The notes beneath the pieces were generated by a model. The model was not told the origin of the DNA and did no database searches. It saw only the letters and a program-made list of their open reading frames with translations. A DNA stretch of 64,000 nt from Flavitalea plasmicola (GTDB taxonomy: Bacteria; Bacteroidota; Bacteroidia; Chitinophagales; Chitinophagaceae), in NCBI RefSeq assembly GCF_030546645.1, contig NZ_JAUOTO010000001.1:248001-312000 (forward strand), given 5' to 3'. The position numbers and the translations under genes are program-made. Shown here in pieces: positions 25,364 through 34,297 of this stretch (position 1 is its first letter; each line of letters opens with the position of its first letter).

Positions 25364-28300
25364 GGTTTGGCCTCCTCGACATTGACCCTGATGCCTTCAC
25401 TGTGGTAGCCGAACTCGGGAGCATACATACATTCGATGCTCGTCACGCCATTGCTGAAATTACCGGCTTGTCCAACAAACAGCGGATATTCAAAAACGAA
25501 AGTACCCCTGGGCAGATAGGAGAAGAAGAAATCCGTGCTGGCGTCACGCGTGCTCTCATAATATCCCAGCCCGCCCTGCCATTTATAGCCGCTGAGGACG
25601 TTGACAGGCTCCATACAGGCGGCGCGCATATCCTTCATGTGCACATATTCCATGCTCCTGTCCGACTGGATCTCGATCCGGACCTTTACTTTGTCGCCGG
25701 GATGCAGGACGCCGTTTTCAGGTACGGGCTCCAGCACGGGGCCGCGGTCCGTATTTTTTTCGATGAATAGCTTTTTCGTCAGCTTCAGCGGGGCTTTGGC
25801 ATTGGTTGCGGACGTGATCTTGTCCAGGTTCTCGAAATACTGCCAGTAAACAGCGCCCCAGGCAGGTGAGCCGCCGGCAGGACTGGCAGGGCCGCCCGTA
25901 CCAGTCGTTTTCATCGTCACGGTGATATTACCCATGGAAGGCTGTACAAACGGCCCGTCGAAAACTTTTTTGAAATAGCCAGTGCCGGCTTCCGCATCGG
26001 CCGCATCCGAAGACGCCGTCTTGCTGCCCAGCCGGATGTCGACCTTTCTTTCCGCGCTCAGCCAGTCACTATTGCCCATCAGCAGGGCATAGCAGGCGTC
26101 GGCTGTCGCCTTTGTCGTGGTCCAGTTGTGTGTTTGTTTCTGCCGCAGCAGCCAGGTCCTCAGAGCATTCTCCAGTCCGCTGGCGGGAGCAATCTCGTGG
26201 AAGGCTTCCGTCAGCAGGGATTGGGTCTCGATGGGCGCCTGGTACCAATAATAACCGCCTTCCATGCCTTTCCAATACATGCCTTTTTCTTCGTCGCGGA
26301 TAGCCGTCTCTTTCAGCGAGGCCAGGATATTTTTTGCTGTATAGACGTCTCCTGTGCGAAAGAGGGCCAGGGCGATCATCCCCTGCATGTATTTGCTTGT
26401 CTGCAGCCATCCATCGCGGGCTTGCTTGCGGAAATAATTGACTGCGGGGAAGACGTCTCCCGGAATACCATAGTCGCTGAAGAAGCTGCGCATATAGAGA
26501 TACTGAATGGGTGTCTCGCCGATCCAGACGGGACCGGCTTTTTTGCCAGCCGGAAGAGGTTTGTTCGTCTTTTGTTGTTTCAGGATGTCTTCGTAGTCCT
26601 TCTTTAGCTTGCTGTCCAGGTAAGGAAGAGCAGTCTGCACGATGGCTTTCACCTGCGCTGCCATGGAAGGGGGGACGGCATCCAAATGCTGCAGGTGGCC
26701 GATGCCTGTGAGGATGTATTGGGTGATATAGCGGTCGTCGGGTCCGCCCTTGAACCATACGAACCCGCCATTGTCGGATTGCATGTCTTTCAGCTTTGCC
26801 AGGGAGGATTCCAGCTCACGGCTCATACGCACCATGTCGAACAGCAGGGCGATATGCTGTTTTTGCTGCGACTCGGTCTTGCCCTGCAGCACCCAGGGTG
26901 TTTCCTGGAGCAGCACTGATTTCAGTTCCTGGTTCTTTTCCAGATTGCTGAGGAGGGCCGCCGTGTCTGTCGTTTTCCATTTGTCGAAGATCTGTCTGAT
27001 GCGTGGCGAGCTGCCGGCGATCTTGCTGGCCAGGGCATTGGCATAAAATCGGTTAAAGGTCTGTTCGGCGCATTCATAAGGATACTCCATCAGGTAGGGG
27101 AGGGCCTGCACGGCATACCAGGCGGGATTGCTGGTGAACTCTACCGTCAGCGCGTGATGGTTGAGGGTCTCGCTGCTGCCGCTTTGTAAGAGCTTGTCAA
27201 AATGGAATGCTTTGACGCCGTCTGCGGGGAGATTCAGCGGAAGGCTTTCTGTGACGAGCATGCGGTTGCTGACCACGGGCAGTACGGCCTCTTCCCCATC
27301 GCTGTTTTCCTTGCTCCGGGCGATGATGCGGTAGGTGAGAGGGCGGTTATACTGGTAAGGGATGTCCAGGGGGAAGCTGGCGACAGCGCTTTGGCCCGCA
27401 GCCACGGTGAAATATTGATTGGCTTGCCTGTTGCTGAAGATGCCGTCGGCTGTCAATCCCGTGGTGGGGTCGATCAGCTGCAGCTCTATCTGTCCTGTCA
27501 TTTCCGAGTCGGTGAGGTTGACGACCTTGACGCCCAGCTCCATGCGATCGCCTTCGCGGAGAAAGCGGGGGGCGTTGGGCTGGACCATCAGCTTCTTTTG
27601 GGTGACAACGGTCTTTTCCGAATAGCCGAAGGAAAGGTCCTTCGTATGGGCCAGCACCATCCATTTCCATTTGGTGAGGGCTTCGGGCATGGTGAAGGAG
27701 AAGGTGACGCTGCCGGAGTCGTCGGTCTTCAGCTCGGGGAAGAAGAAGGCTGTTTCATTGAAGTTCCTGCGGATCTGGACAGGGGTGGATACTGCCGCAT
27801 CGGCAGGTAGTTCAGGGACGATCGTTGCCACACTGTCGGAGGTCGCCGTAGCGTCATCTTTATAGAGTGCCTGCAACCCGGGAACTCTTCCACTGACGTT
27901 TTTGCTCATTTTATCCGACCGGACATACATATCACTGCCTTTTACTTCCATATTTAACACCGCGCCGGGTTGTCCCGGCGCCATCGTACGAATACCCCGC
28001 AAACGGACCTGACCATACCTGTTTCCCCCATGAATGGCCATCAATTCGTCGTATTGCTTGAGAAAGGATGGGTATTCCCTCTCCTGCACGTACCGCGGCG
28101 TTGCATTGGCGGCGGCGAAGTTACTGGCCCCGTTCCAGGCCATGCCGGAACTAAATACAGGATATATAGCCGGAACAGACCATTCATGATATTTGAACTG
28201 GTCCAGCGAAGCGTCATACATGCCGGCCAGGGCTTCCGCTGCCACCTTATCCGCCTGCCGGCCCTTGATAGTGACCTTCCATTTTTCTTCGTTCCCCGGC

Positions 28301-31300
28301 AGGACCTTGTCCCTGTAAGTATCATAGTGTATGCTGAGCTCTTTATTGGTCCAGGGTACATGCACGGTGTAATTCCTGGTATAGATACGGTTGTCCTTTA
28401 CAAAAACGTCGCCAATGCCGAACCCGCCCCGGTTGGCCTCTGTCACGGGGAAGGACGTGCGCTGCATTCCTTTGTCCAGCGTGAGGAAGCTAAGGGCGCC
28501 GACGGAGTCGGTGGTGGAAAGTCTCCTGATGACGAAGACATTTTCAGCGGAGGAGCCGATGTCCAACGTAGCCTTGCCTCCGGGCTCTACCGTTTCCTCA
28601 TCCTGTAAAGACCAGGCGTATTGCGGAGTGGCAGGTTTGCCGGTGCCTGCTTCAAAAAGACCGACATAGCGGATCACCTTAACGGGCTGACCGTATTTGT
28701 CTTTAGCGCTGGCTTCGATGACATACCAGCCGGGGGACAGGCTTTTGCCGATGTTGAGTTTTTTGCCCGTGGAATCGCTGGTCTGCCATATTTGCGCACC
28801 TTTTTCCCAATAGGCCGCATTGGTCTCATTGCTGTACTCGTCATGGGGAAAATTGCGCAGATATTCCTCTTTAGACAATATGAACTGGTCGGGCTCATCC
28901 CAGTACCTCTTCCGAATAAGACGATCGGGCGCTTTCAGGGCATACATGGAAATGTTCACGAACGCAGGCTCGGGGACATCGTTCAGGTTGCGGGCGCCGA
29001 CGACCAGGCTTTTGAGGCTGTCAGAGGGCATGGCGTTGTCTGAAGGCCCGTCGATGGTCAGCTGTAATGTCTTATAACCGGCCTTTACGACAGTGCTTCC
29101 ACTGCGCGTTTCACCGTTGAGGTCTGTAACATCGGCGGCAATCGTATATTCGAAAACAGGGTCTGTCGCTTTGTTCACCGTCCGGTCGGGAGCTGCCCCA
29201 AAACTGATCGTGAACCTACCCTGGGCGTCGGTTCTGATAGTGCCATGTGCGATCTCCTGTTCATTGTTACGGCCGGGCAGGAACCGTCCCATCATGGGCC
29301 AGCAATCAAAACAGGGAATCCTTGCCTGTCGCCTGACAGTGTATTTGACCATTGCCCCGTCGATGACATTTCCCGCGAAGGCTTTGGCAGATCCTTTTAC
29401 CCGGATGGTATCACCCACCCGGTAGGTACCTTTCAGCGTGTCATAGGAGACGAAGAAGAGAGGGCGTTTGTATTCTTCGACGGCGAACGATTCCTGGATG
29501 CCGGAGGAATCGTCTCTGATACTGAACTCGCCGTTTAGCAGGTGCTCCGGCAGGCGGAACTGACCATGGTAAGAGCCAAAGTCATTGGAAGTGACGGAAA
29601 GCGAGTCGACCTTGCTTCCATTCACATCATAGAGGATGACCTTTGTGGAGAATTGGGGCAATATTTTGGCTTTATGCGTATCAGCGTCGCGGGTCTGCAC
29701 TATACCTTTGAAATACACAGTCTGTCCGGGCCGATAGATGGATCTGTCGGTGAAGAACCATGTACGCAGATTATCTTTCTCATATTTTGACTTGTCGCCT
29801 CCCGTTTCCTCACGCAGGCGAGACTGTTCATAAAATAGATTGTACGTTTCGTCGATGAAAAGATGGTCTGATCCTGCCGTGATCTCCAGGGCCACTTGCG
29901 TGTAGTTCCTATTGACCTCGCGTTTTTTCAGCTGGAAATGGCCATGTTCATCCGCACGATAGGTTTCTGCCCGGGCGAAGGCTTCGCGACCGGCTTTATT
30001 GTCATAATACCGGGTCCAGATCTGAACGGCGGCTCCTGGAAGAGGCTGGCCGCTCTCGCGGTCCAGGACAAAATAATCCCGGACATTATTGATATAAGCG
30101 ATCTTGCTGACATGGAAATATGCCACGGACATGAGATTTTTGCCCAGGCTGAAAGTAGAATCGTCGCCAGCTATCAGGGCGTATGATCCTATCGGTAAAG
30201 CGTCGATGCTGATCTCGACCTGATGCTGCTGGTAATCATTCGTTCCCGGCAATGTCTGTACGAAGGTCTGTTGCAAGGGTAACTTTAATAATTTTTGCCA
30301 AAAATTATCCTCGTAGGTATTATTGCCCAGCTTCATGCGTTCGTCGTGGCTGATGCGTACGATCCTGCCATACAATCGTGAAAAATTACGCCAGCTCACC
30401 AGGCTGCGGAAAGGTCTGCCGGGAATATTGACATTTTCAATTTGCAGCTGCAGCGACTTAGCGAGGATCTGCCGCAACAGCTGCGTGCAATGCACCTTCC
30501 CTTCGCTGCTGTCCTTTTGGGTAACAACTTTATCACAAATGGATTTCGCCGCCAGATATTCGAAGCGACCGCTGGTGTCTTGGGGTGGATGGTAGCTACC
30601 GGCTTTATTTACATGTTCCAATGCCTGCAGATACCATGCTTCGCTGGCGGCGGGTTCATTGGGCCAGCGATCCGTAATACGGACGAGACCGGAGGTATAC
30701 AGCTCTTCCTTATTCTCCATCACCGCATAATTGTGTACAAAATTCAGCCTTTCGATATCTACATCCAGCAGTGCATCAGGTCTTGCATCGGCGAGATGAA
30801 GGCCGATGAGACGCTGGAACAGGAGAAGCGCTTTATGGTGCAGGGATGAGGAGTCGGATGTTTTAAAAGGGCGACGGGTGAAGCCTGCCGCATCCGCGAA
30901 AACGGCCGGATCGTCTATCTCAAAAGCATAGGCCGGTTTGTTCACATCCCGTTCATCGGATTTGAAGTAATCCAGTGCGCGATGGGCCAGCAGATCGAAT
31001 AGCGTGGGCCGTAAGACACGCACATTACCTTTTATAATTAGAGGGTCGTAGGCATCCAGGCGGGTAGATTGCAGCAATTTTTCTTCCTGCAGGGAAGCGA
31101 GGAACAACTGGCCTATCTTTTTATGGAAATCCTCTGCACCCCAGGTGGCGATGCTGTCTTTTATGAAATTCTCCGTTTTGGTGCGATGGTAGAGTTGGTA
31201 ACGGTGTTGCTGAAAATAGTCCCAGTATAGGCTGGCCTGTAAACTCTGCAGGATAGAGCGCGCCGGCTGCTTTGTTCCGGTGATCTCTTTTTCCAGGCCG

Positions 31301-31569
31301 GTGACGGACCTGATGCCGGCATCTTCCTGATCGCCATTTTGCAATTGGATGCGATAGATCAAAGCTTTTAATAACTGAGGCTCATTTTTTTCCTGTTGTG
31401 CACGGGTGTAGATCTGGTTGACCTGGGCAAGGGCCGACTGCGGCAGTCCTTTTATGTTGATCAATGAATCCACGGTCTTCCAGCGGGCGGTATAATGATC
31501 CTGGGCGATGGAAAGAAAAGGCGACAGGCATAGGCAGGCGATTATCCGGATACGCAACTTGAAGGTCAT
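25360..31569 (-). CDS. Bacterial alpha-2-macroglobulin family protein with thioester motif
   Basis: A 2069-residue secreted protein. The start at 31569 (MTFKLRIRIIACLCLSP) gives a clean signal peptide ending SIAQ. An in-frame ATG 48 bases upstream would lie upstream of the likely transcription start and is rejected. The central region contains macroglobulin domains, including FTDRSIYRPGQTVYFKG (MG-type) and FFFPELKTDDSGSVTFSF before the bait-like region. The thioester motif CAEQ (YPYECAEQTF) is near residue 1500 and leads into an alpha/alpha toroid. Bacterial homologues trap proteases and protect the envelope. The usual partner penicillin-binding protein PbpC is not seen here; the downstream coupled gene is an FAD oxidoreductase. 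Confidence 0.92.
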   Translation of the reverse strand: MTFKLRIRIIACLCLSPFLSIAQDHYTARWKTVDSLINIKGLPQSALAQVNQIYTRAQQEKNEPQLLKALIYRIQLQNGDQEDAGIRSVTGLEKEITGTKQPARSILQSLQASLYWDYFQQHRYQLYHRTKTENFIKDSIATWGAEDFHKKIGQLFLASLQEEKLLQSTRLDAYDPLIIKGNVRVLRPTLFDLLAHRALDYFKSDERDVNKPAYAFEIDDPAVFADAAGFTRRPFKTSDSSSLHHKALLLFQRLIGLHLADARPDALLDVDIERLNFVHNYAVMENKEELYTSGLVRITDRWPNEPAASEAWYLQALEHVNKAGSYHPPQDTSGRFEYLAAKSICDKVVTQKDSSEGKVHCTQLLRQILAKSLQLQIENVNIPGRPFRSLVSWRNFSRLYGRIVRISHDERMKLGNNTYEDNFWQKLLKLPLQQTFVQTLPGTNDYQQHQVEISIDALPIGSYALIAGDDSTFSLGKNLMSVAYFHVSKIAYINNVRDYFVLDRESGQPLPGAAVQIWTRYYDNKAGREAFARAETYRADEHGHFQLKKREVNRNYTQVALEITAGSDHLFIDETYNLFYEQSRLREETGGDKSKYEKDNLRTWFFTDRSIYRPGQTVYFKGIVQTRDADTHKAKILPQFSTKVILYDVNGSKVDSLSVTSNDFGSYHGQFRLPEHLLNGEFSIRDDSSGIQESFAVEEYKRPLFFVSYDTLKGTYRVGDTIRVKGSAKAFAGNVIDGAMVKYTVRRQARIPCFDCWPMMGRFLPGRNNEQEIAHGTIRTDAQGRFTISFGAAPDRTVNKATDPVFEYTIAADVTDLNGETRSGSTVVKAGYKTLQLTIDGPSDNAMPSDSLKSLVVGARNLNDVPEPAFVNISMYALKAPDRLIRKRYWDEPDQFILSKEEYLRNFPHDEYSNETNAAYWEKGAQIWQTSDSTGKKLNIGKSLSPGWYVIEASAKDKYGQPVKVIRYVGLFEAGTGKPATPQYAWSLQDEETVEPGGKATLDIGSSAENVFVIRRLSTTDSVGALSFLTLDKGMQRTSFPVTEANRGGFGIGDVFVKDNRIYTRNYTVHVPWTNKELSIHYDTYRDKVLPGNEEKWKVTIKGRQADKVAAEALAGMYDASLDQFKYHEWSVPAIYPVFSSGMAWNGASNFAAANATPRYVQEREYPSFLKQYDELMAIHGGNRYGQVRLRGIRTMAPGQPGAVLNMEVKGSDMYVRSDKMSKNVSGRVPGLQALYKDDATATSDSVATIVPELPADAAVSTPVQIRRNFNETAFFFPELKTDDSGSVTFSFTMPEALTKWKWMVLAHTKDLSFGYSEKTVVTQKKLMVQPNAPRFLREGDRMELGVKVVNLTDSEMTGQIELQLIDPTTGLTADGIFSNRQANQYFTVAAGQSAVASFPLDIPYQYNRPLTYRIIARSKENSDGEEAVLPVVSNRMLVTESLPLNLPADGVKAFHFDKLLQSGSSETLNHHALTVEFTSNPAWYAVQALPYLMEYPYECAEQTFNRFYANALASKIAGSSPRIRQIFDKWKTTDTAALLSNLEKNQELKSVLLQETPWVLQGKTESQQKQHIALLFDMVRMSRELESSLAKLKDMQSDNGGFVWFKGGPDDRYITQYILTGIGHLQHLDAVPPSMAAQVKAIVQTALPYLDSKLKKDYEDILKQQKTNKPLPAGKKAGPVWIGETPIQYLYMRSFFSDYGIPGDVFPAVNYFRKQARDGWLQTSKYMQGMIALALFRTGDVYTAKNILASLKETAIRDEEKGMYWKGMEGGYYWYQAPIETQSLLTEAFHEIAPASGLENALRTWLLRQKQTHNWTTTKATADACYALLMGNSDWLSAERKVDIRLGSKTASSDAADAEAGTGYFKKVFDGPFVQPSMGNITVTMKTTGTGGPASPAGGSPAWGAVYWQYFENLDKITSATNAKAPLKLTKKLFIEKNTDRGPVLEPVPENGVLHPGDKVKVRIEIQSDRSMEYVHMKDMRAACMEPVNVLSGYKWQGGLGYYESTRDASTDFFFSYLPRGTFVFEYPLFVGQAGNFSNGVTSIECMYAPEFGYHSEGIRVNVEEAKP

Positions 31570-31584
31570 AGGAGAAAACTTTTT

Positions 31585-31615
31585 TAAAGATACTTGATTT
31601 AATCTTGTTACCAAC
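31585..31615 (-). promoter_or_regulatory. Candidate promoter of the alpha-2-macroglobulin gene
   Basis: Minus strand GTTG (31615-31612), 19 bases, TATCTTTA (31592-31585). One mismatch in each box from TTTG/TAnnTTTG. The leader would be about 9 bases to the ATG at 31569. Confidence 0.42.
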
Positions 31616-31757
31616 ATACAGAAGATGCAGGAAATAAAGGGTTTACATAAGCCAAAGTGCTTTTAACGAAGTTCTAACGTATGGGGGTTAAACAGAACTT
31701 TCCCATTGCCTTCTTATATACAAGTACAATTAGTACGAAAAATTAAAAAGAAAGATC

Positions 31758-32027
31758 ATGAACACTAAGTTTACAATACTCGTCGCTGCCGGTCTCTTAT
31801 TTGCCGGTGTCAGCCAGGCTCAGAATGCCGTTGCAATGAATAAAGTAGATTTTAATAATCCCCGCCATGCCGTGATGGTACGTGACCACAGGGAAATATC
31901 CAAAGACCGCCACGAGATCCGGCAGCATCGCCATGAGATCCGGAAGGACAAGAGGGAGATCAAGCGCAATCGCCATCAGATCCACCACCATCATAAGGTA
32001 GTGAAGCATCATCACAGAAAGTTCTAG
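31758..32027 (+). CDS. Small secreted His/Arg/Lys-rich protein with strict heptad repeats
   Basis: An 89-residue protein. The signal peptide (TILVAAGLLFAGVSQA) is followed by about 20 linker residues and then successive 7-residue units from about residue 43: DHREISK, DRHEIRQ, HRHEIRK, DKREIKR, NRHQIHH, HHKVVKH, HHRKF. Each unit keeps a hydrophobic residue at position 5 and charged or His residues elsewhere, so it should form a highly basic amphipathic helix. The His-rich C-terminus could bind metal ions such as zinc, nickel or copper, or nucleic acid or polyanions. I do not recognise a named family. It is monocistronic, ending in a strong terminator, and convergent with sucD. Confidence 0.75.
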   Translation: MNTKFTILVAAGLLFAGVSQAQNAVAMNKVDFNNPRHAVMVRDHREISKDRHEIRQHRHEIRKDKREIKRNRHQIHHHHKVVKHHHRKF

Positions 32028-32042
32028 GCCATCGATAAAATG

Positions 32043-32072
32043 AAGAACGGCCCGCGAGAGCGGGCCGTTCTT
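32043..32072. terminator. Bidirectional terminator between the His-rich gene and sucD
   Basis: Perfect 13-bp stem AAGAACGGCCCGC / GCGGGCCGTTCTT with a GAGA loop, placed between two convergent genes. Only short T runs flank it, but the stem is very stable. Confidence 0.82.
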
Positions 32073-32085
32073 ACGTATGGGAAGT

Positions 32086-32955
32086 TTACTTGATCACTTT
32101 TGCCATGGTGGCTCCGATGTCGGCCGGGCTTTGCACCACGTGGATACCGCATTCGGCCATGATCTTCATCTTGGCTGCAGCCGTATCATCCGCACCGCCG
32201 ATGATGGCGCCGGCATGTCCCATTCTTCTTCCGGGAGGTGCTGTCTGGCCGGCGATGAAGCCCACGACAGGCTTTTTGTTGTTGGCCTTGATCCACTGGG
32301 CGGCTTCTGCCTCCATGCTGCCCCCGATTTCTCCAATCATTACAATGCCTTCCGTGCCGGGGTCGTTCATCAGCAGTTCCACGGCTTCTTTGGTGGGTGT
32401 ACCGATGATGGGGTCGCCGCCGATGCCTACGGCCGTGGAAATACCCAACCCCGCCTTAGCTACCTGGTCGGCTGCTTCGTAGGTCAGCGTACCGGATTTG
32501 GAGACAATGCCGATATTGCCTTTCTTGAAGACAAAGCCCGGCATGATACCTACTTTACATTCTCCGGCCGTGATCACACCCGGGCAGTTGGGGCCGATGA
32601 GGCGCGTTTTTTTACCCTGCAGGTAGTTCTTAGCCTTTACCATGTCCTGAACGGGAATGCCTTCGGTGATACAGACCACCAGCTCGATACCGGCCTCCGT
32701 AGCTTCCATGATCGCATCGGCGGCAAATGCCGGCGGCACGAAGATAATGGATACATTGGCCTGGGTCGCTTTGACGGCGTCTGACACCGTGTTGAAAACG
32801 GGACGGTCGATGTGAGTGCTGCCGCCTTTGCCGGGCGTTACACCGCCGACCACCTGGGTGCCATAATCCACCATTTGTGTAGCATGGAAAGTCCCTTCTG
32901 TTCCCGTAAAGCCCTGTACGATGATCCTGGAATTTTTATTAACTAAGATTGCCAT
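32086..32955 (-). CDS. sucD: Succinyl-CoA ligase, alpha subunit
   Basis: A 289-residue TCA-cycle enzyme subunit that with SucB converts succinyl-CoA to succinate while making ATP or GTP. The ATG at 32955 ([18 protein letters not shown]) is the family start; an ATG 27 bases upstream is ignored. The CoA-binding Rossmann part ([10 protein letters not shown]), PNCPGVI and the phospho-histidine region [12 protein letters not shown] near residue 246 are present. sucB is not in the window. It follows mlaF after 44 bases on the same strand, an unusual partner for a TCA gene, so a shared transcript with the Mla genes is possible. Confidence 0.96.
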   Translation of the reverse strand: MAILVNKNSRIIVQGFTGTEGTFHATQMVDYGTQVVGGVTPGKGGSTHIDRPVFNTVSDAVKATQANVSIIFVPPAFAADAIMEATEAGIELVVCITEGIPVQDMVKAKNYLQGKKTRLIGPNCPGVITAGECKVGIMPGFVFKKGNIGIVSKSGTLTYEAADQVAKAGLGISTAVGIGGDPIIGTPTKEAVELLMNDPGTEGIVMIGEIGGSMEAEAAQWIKANNKKPVVGFIAGQTAPPGRRMGHAGAIIGGADDTAAAKMKIMAECGIHVVQSPADIGATMAKVIK

Positions 32956-32999
32956 GGAGAGTATATTGGTATTGGTGCGCAAATTTAAGGGAAAAATCC

Positions 33000-33827
33000 T
33001 TATTTCAAGGGATCGCTGTTTTTCAGCAGATCGTCCATATTCCTGTTGTTGTCGATCTTGCCTTTCATTTCCAGCATCCGCATATCCTTGGCATCCTGGA
33101 GGAACTCAGAAGCGAAAATAAAGTCATTCAGCCGCTGGTTTTTACTGAATATGATCTCCTTATTGCTGCCTTCCCATTCTTTCAGGCCCTGGTACATATA
33201 GATGATATGATCGCCTACTTCCATCACGCTGTTCATGTCATGCGTGTTCACCACAGTCGTGATGTTGTATTCTATTGTGATCTCCTTGATCAGCTTGTCT
33301 ATGAGCAGGGAGGTCTGGGGGTCGAGGCCCGAGTTGGGTTCGTCACAGAAAAGGTATTTGGGGTTCAGCACGATGGCGCGTGCTATACCCACCCTTTTCT
33401 TCATACCTCCGGAGATCTCGGCGGGAAATTTTTTATTGGCGTCCTTCAGATTTACCCGGTCGAGGACCTCGTTGACGCGCTTCAGCTTTTCGGCATAGGT
33501 GCTTTTGGCGAACATATCCAGGGGGAACATGACATTCTGCTCCACCGTCATGCTGTCGAAAAGGGCTGACCCCTGGAAAAGCATGCCTATGCGCCGGCGG
33601 AGCTCTTTCCGGTGCTCTTGCGCCATTTCAGAAAAACCTTGGCCGTCGTACATGATCTCCCCGCTGTCCGGCTCGAAAAGGCCGACAAGGCATTTCATCA
33701 GTACGGTCTTGCCGCTGCCGCTGGTACCGATGATCAGGTTGCATTTTCCGGTCTGAAAGACGGCGCTGACATCGTTGATGACTATTTTGTCGCCGAAACC
33801 TTTCTTGATATTTTTTACTTCAATCAT
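33000..33827 (-). CDS. mlaF: MlaF-type ABC transporter ATP-binding protein
   Basis: A 275-residue ATPase of the Mla phospholipid-transport family, which energises lipid exchange between outer and inner membrane. Walker A is [10 protein letters not shown] (34-43), the signature [14 protein letters not shown] lies near 138 and Walker [13 protein letters not shown] near 160. The C-terminal extension of about 25 residues ([19 protein letters not shown]) is longer than in E. coli MlaF. The permease gene mlaE is upstream on the same strand, but a four-helix-bundle gene flanked by inverted heptamer repeats separates them. No mlaD (MCE) gene is adjacent. Confidence 0.92.
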   Translation of the reverse strand: MIEVKNIKKGFGDKIVINDVSAVFQTGKCNLIIGTSGSGKTVLMKCLVGLFEPDSGEIMYDGQGFSEMAQEHRKELRRRIGMLFQGSALFDSMTVEQNVMFPLDMFAKSTYAEKLKRVNEVLDRVNLKDANKKFPAEISGGMKKRVGIARAIVLNPKYLFCDEPNSGLDPQTSLLIDKLIKEITIEYNITTVVNTHDMNSVMEVGDHIIYMYQGLKEWEGSNKEIIFSKNQRLNDFIFASEFLQDAKDMRMLEMKGKIDNNRNMDDLLKNSDPLK

Positions 33828-33837
33828 TTTTGAGCGT

Positions 33838-33869
33838 CAAGCTGCAAGCTACAAGCTGCAAGCCAGGTT
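33838..33869. repeat. Left arm of inverted heptanucleotide repeats around the IVP-type gene
   Basis: Plus strand units CAAGCTG, CAAGCTA, CAAGCTG, CAAGCCA. This is the reverse orientation to the arm at 34262-34297. In the minus-strand transcript the two arms can pair over about 33 positions with only a few isolated mismatches, enclosing the four-helix-bundle gene. Confidence 0.85.
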
Positions 33870-33878
33870 TTGGAAAGG

Positions 33879-34229
33879 TTAGTTTAATTTATTTATAAAC
33901 GCGATCAGCATTTTTTGAATTTCAGCTGTTCTTTCCAGCAATTTATCTGCCTCCTCCCCAAGAAACTCATAAAGAGTCGAGATCGCAATTAAGGCTGTCT
34001 CTGTTTCATATGCGCTACCCAGAGAATTCTCCAGGAATTGCTTATAATGAGCATTTGTACGCTTAGCGCTTCCTTCGGCGATATTCGCCGGAATTGAAAA
34101 AGCAGACCTTCTCAACTGCGAACCTATTTCATATTTTTCCTCAGTCGGTAGCTTTTTGGCAAGCCTGTGAACTTCTATAAAAAGCTCCATACTCTTCTGC
34201 CAAACGATCAATTTCTTAAAATCCTTCAT
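33879..34229 (-). CDS. Four-helix-bundle protein of the 23S rRNA intervening-sequence (IVP/S23) family
   Basis: A 116-residue protein. The start at 34229 (MKDFKKLIVWQKSMELF) matches the family beginning (an ATG 12 bases upstream is an alternative). The diagnostic segment is LRRSAFSIPANIAEGSAKRT, and GSAYETETALIAI marks the fourth helix. Members are encoded inside intervening sequences of 23S rRNA in Leptospira, Coxiella and others, and also free in Bacteroidota chromosomes; the Avd protein of diversity-generating retroelements has the same fold. Here the gene interrupts the mlaE-mlaF pair and is flanked by inverted heptamer repeats. Molecular function is unknown. Confidence 0.92.
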   Translation of the reverse strand: MKDFKKLIVWQKSMELFIEVHRLAKKLPTEEKYEIGSQLRRSAFSIPANIAEGSAKRTNAHYKQFLENSLGSAYETETALIAISTLYEFLGEEADKLLERTAEIQKMLIAFINKLN

Positions 34230-34261
34230 AAATCCCTCCAATCATTCAACTCCTAACTAAA

Positions 34262-34297
34262 CCCAGCTTGTAGCTTGAAGCTTGTAGCTTGCAGCTA
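34262..34297. repeat. Right arm of inverted heptanucleotide repeats around the IVP-type gene
   Basis: Plus strand units AGCTTGT, AGCTTGA, AGCTTGT, AGCTTGC, AGCTAGA. The mlaE stop codon (TAG on the minus strand, 34295-34297) lies at the repeat edge, so the repeat starts exactly where mlaE ends. Confidence 0.85.

Noticed and set aside
31570-31617. Upstream ATG at 31617 as the alpha-2-macroglobulin start
   Set aside because: It adds residues before a clean signal peptide and would lie upstream of the predicted transcription start.
33838-34297. Conventional insertion sequence or transposon
   Set aside because: No transposase or recombinase is encoded. The only gene is the four-helix-bundle protein, and the terminal repeats belong to a widespread heptamer family. 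Kept as an IVS-like hypothesis instead.
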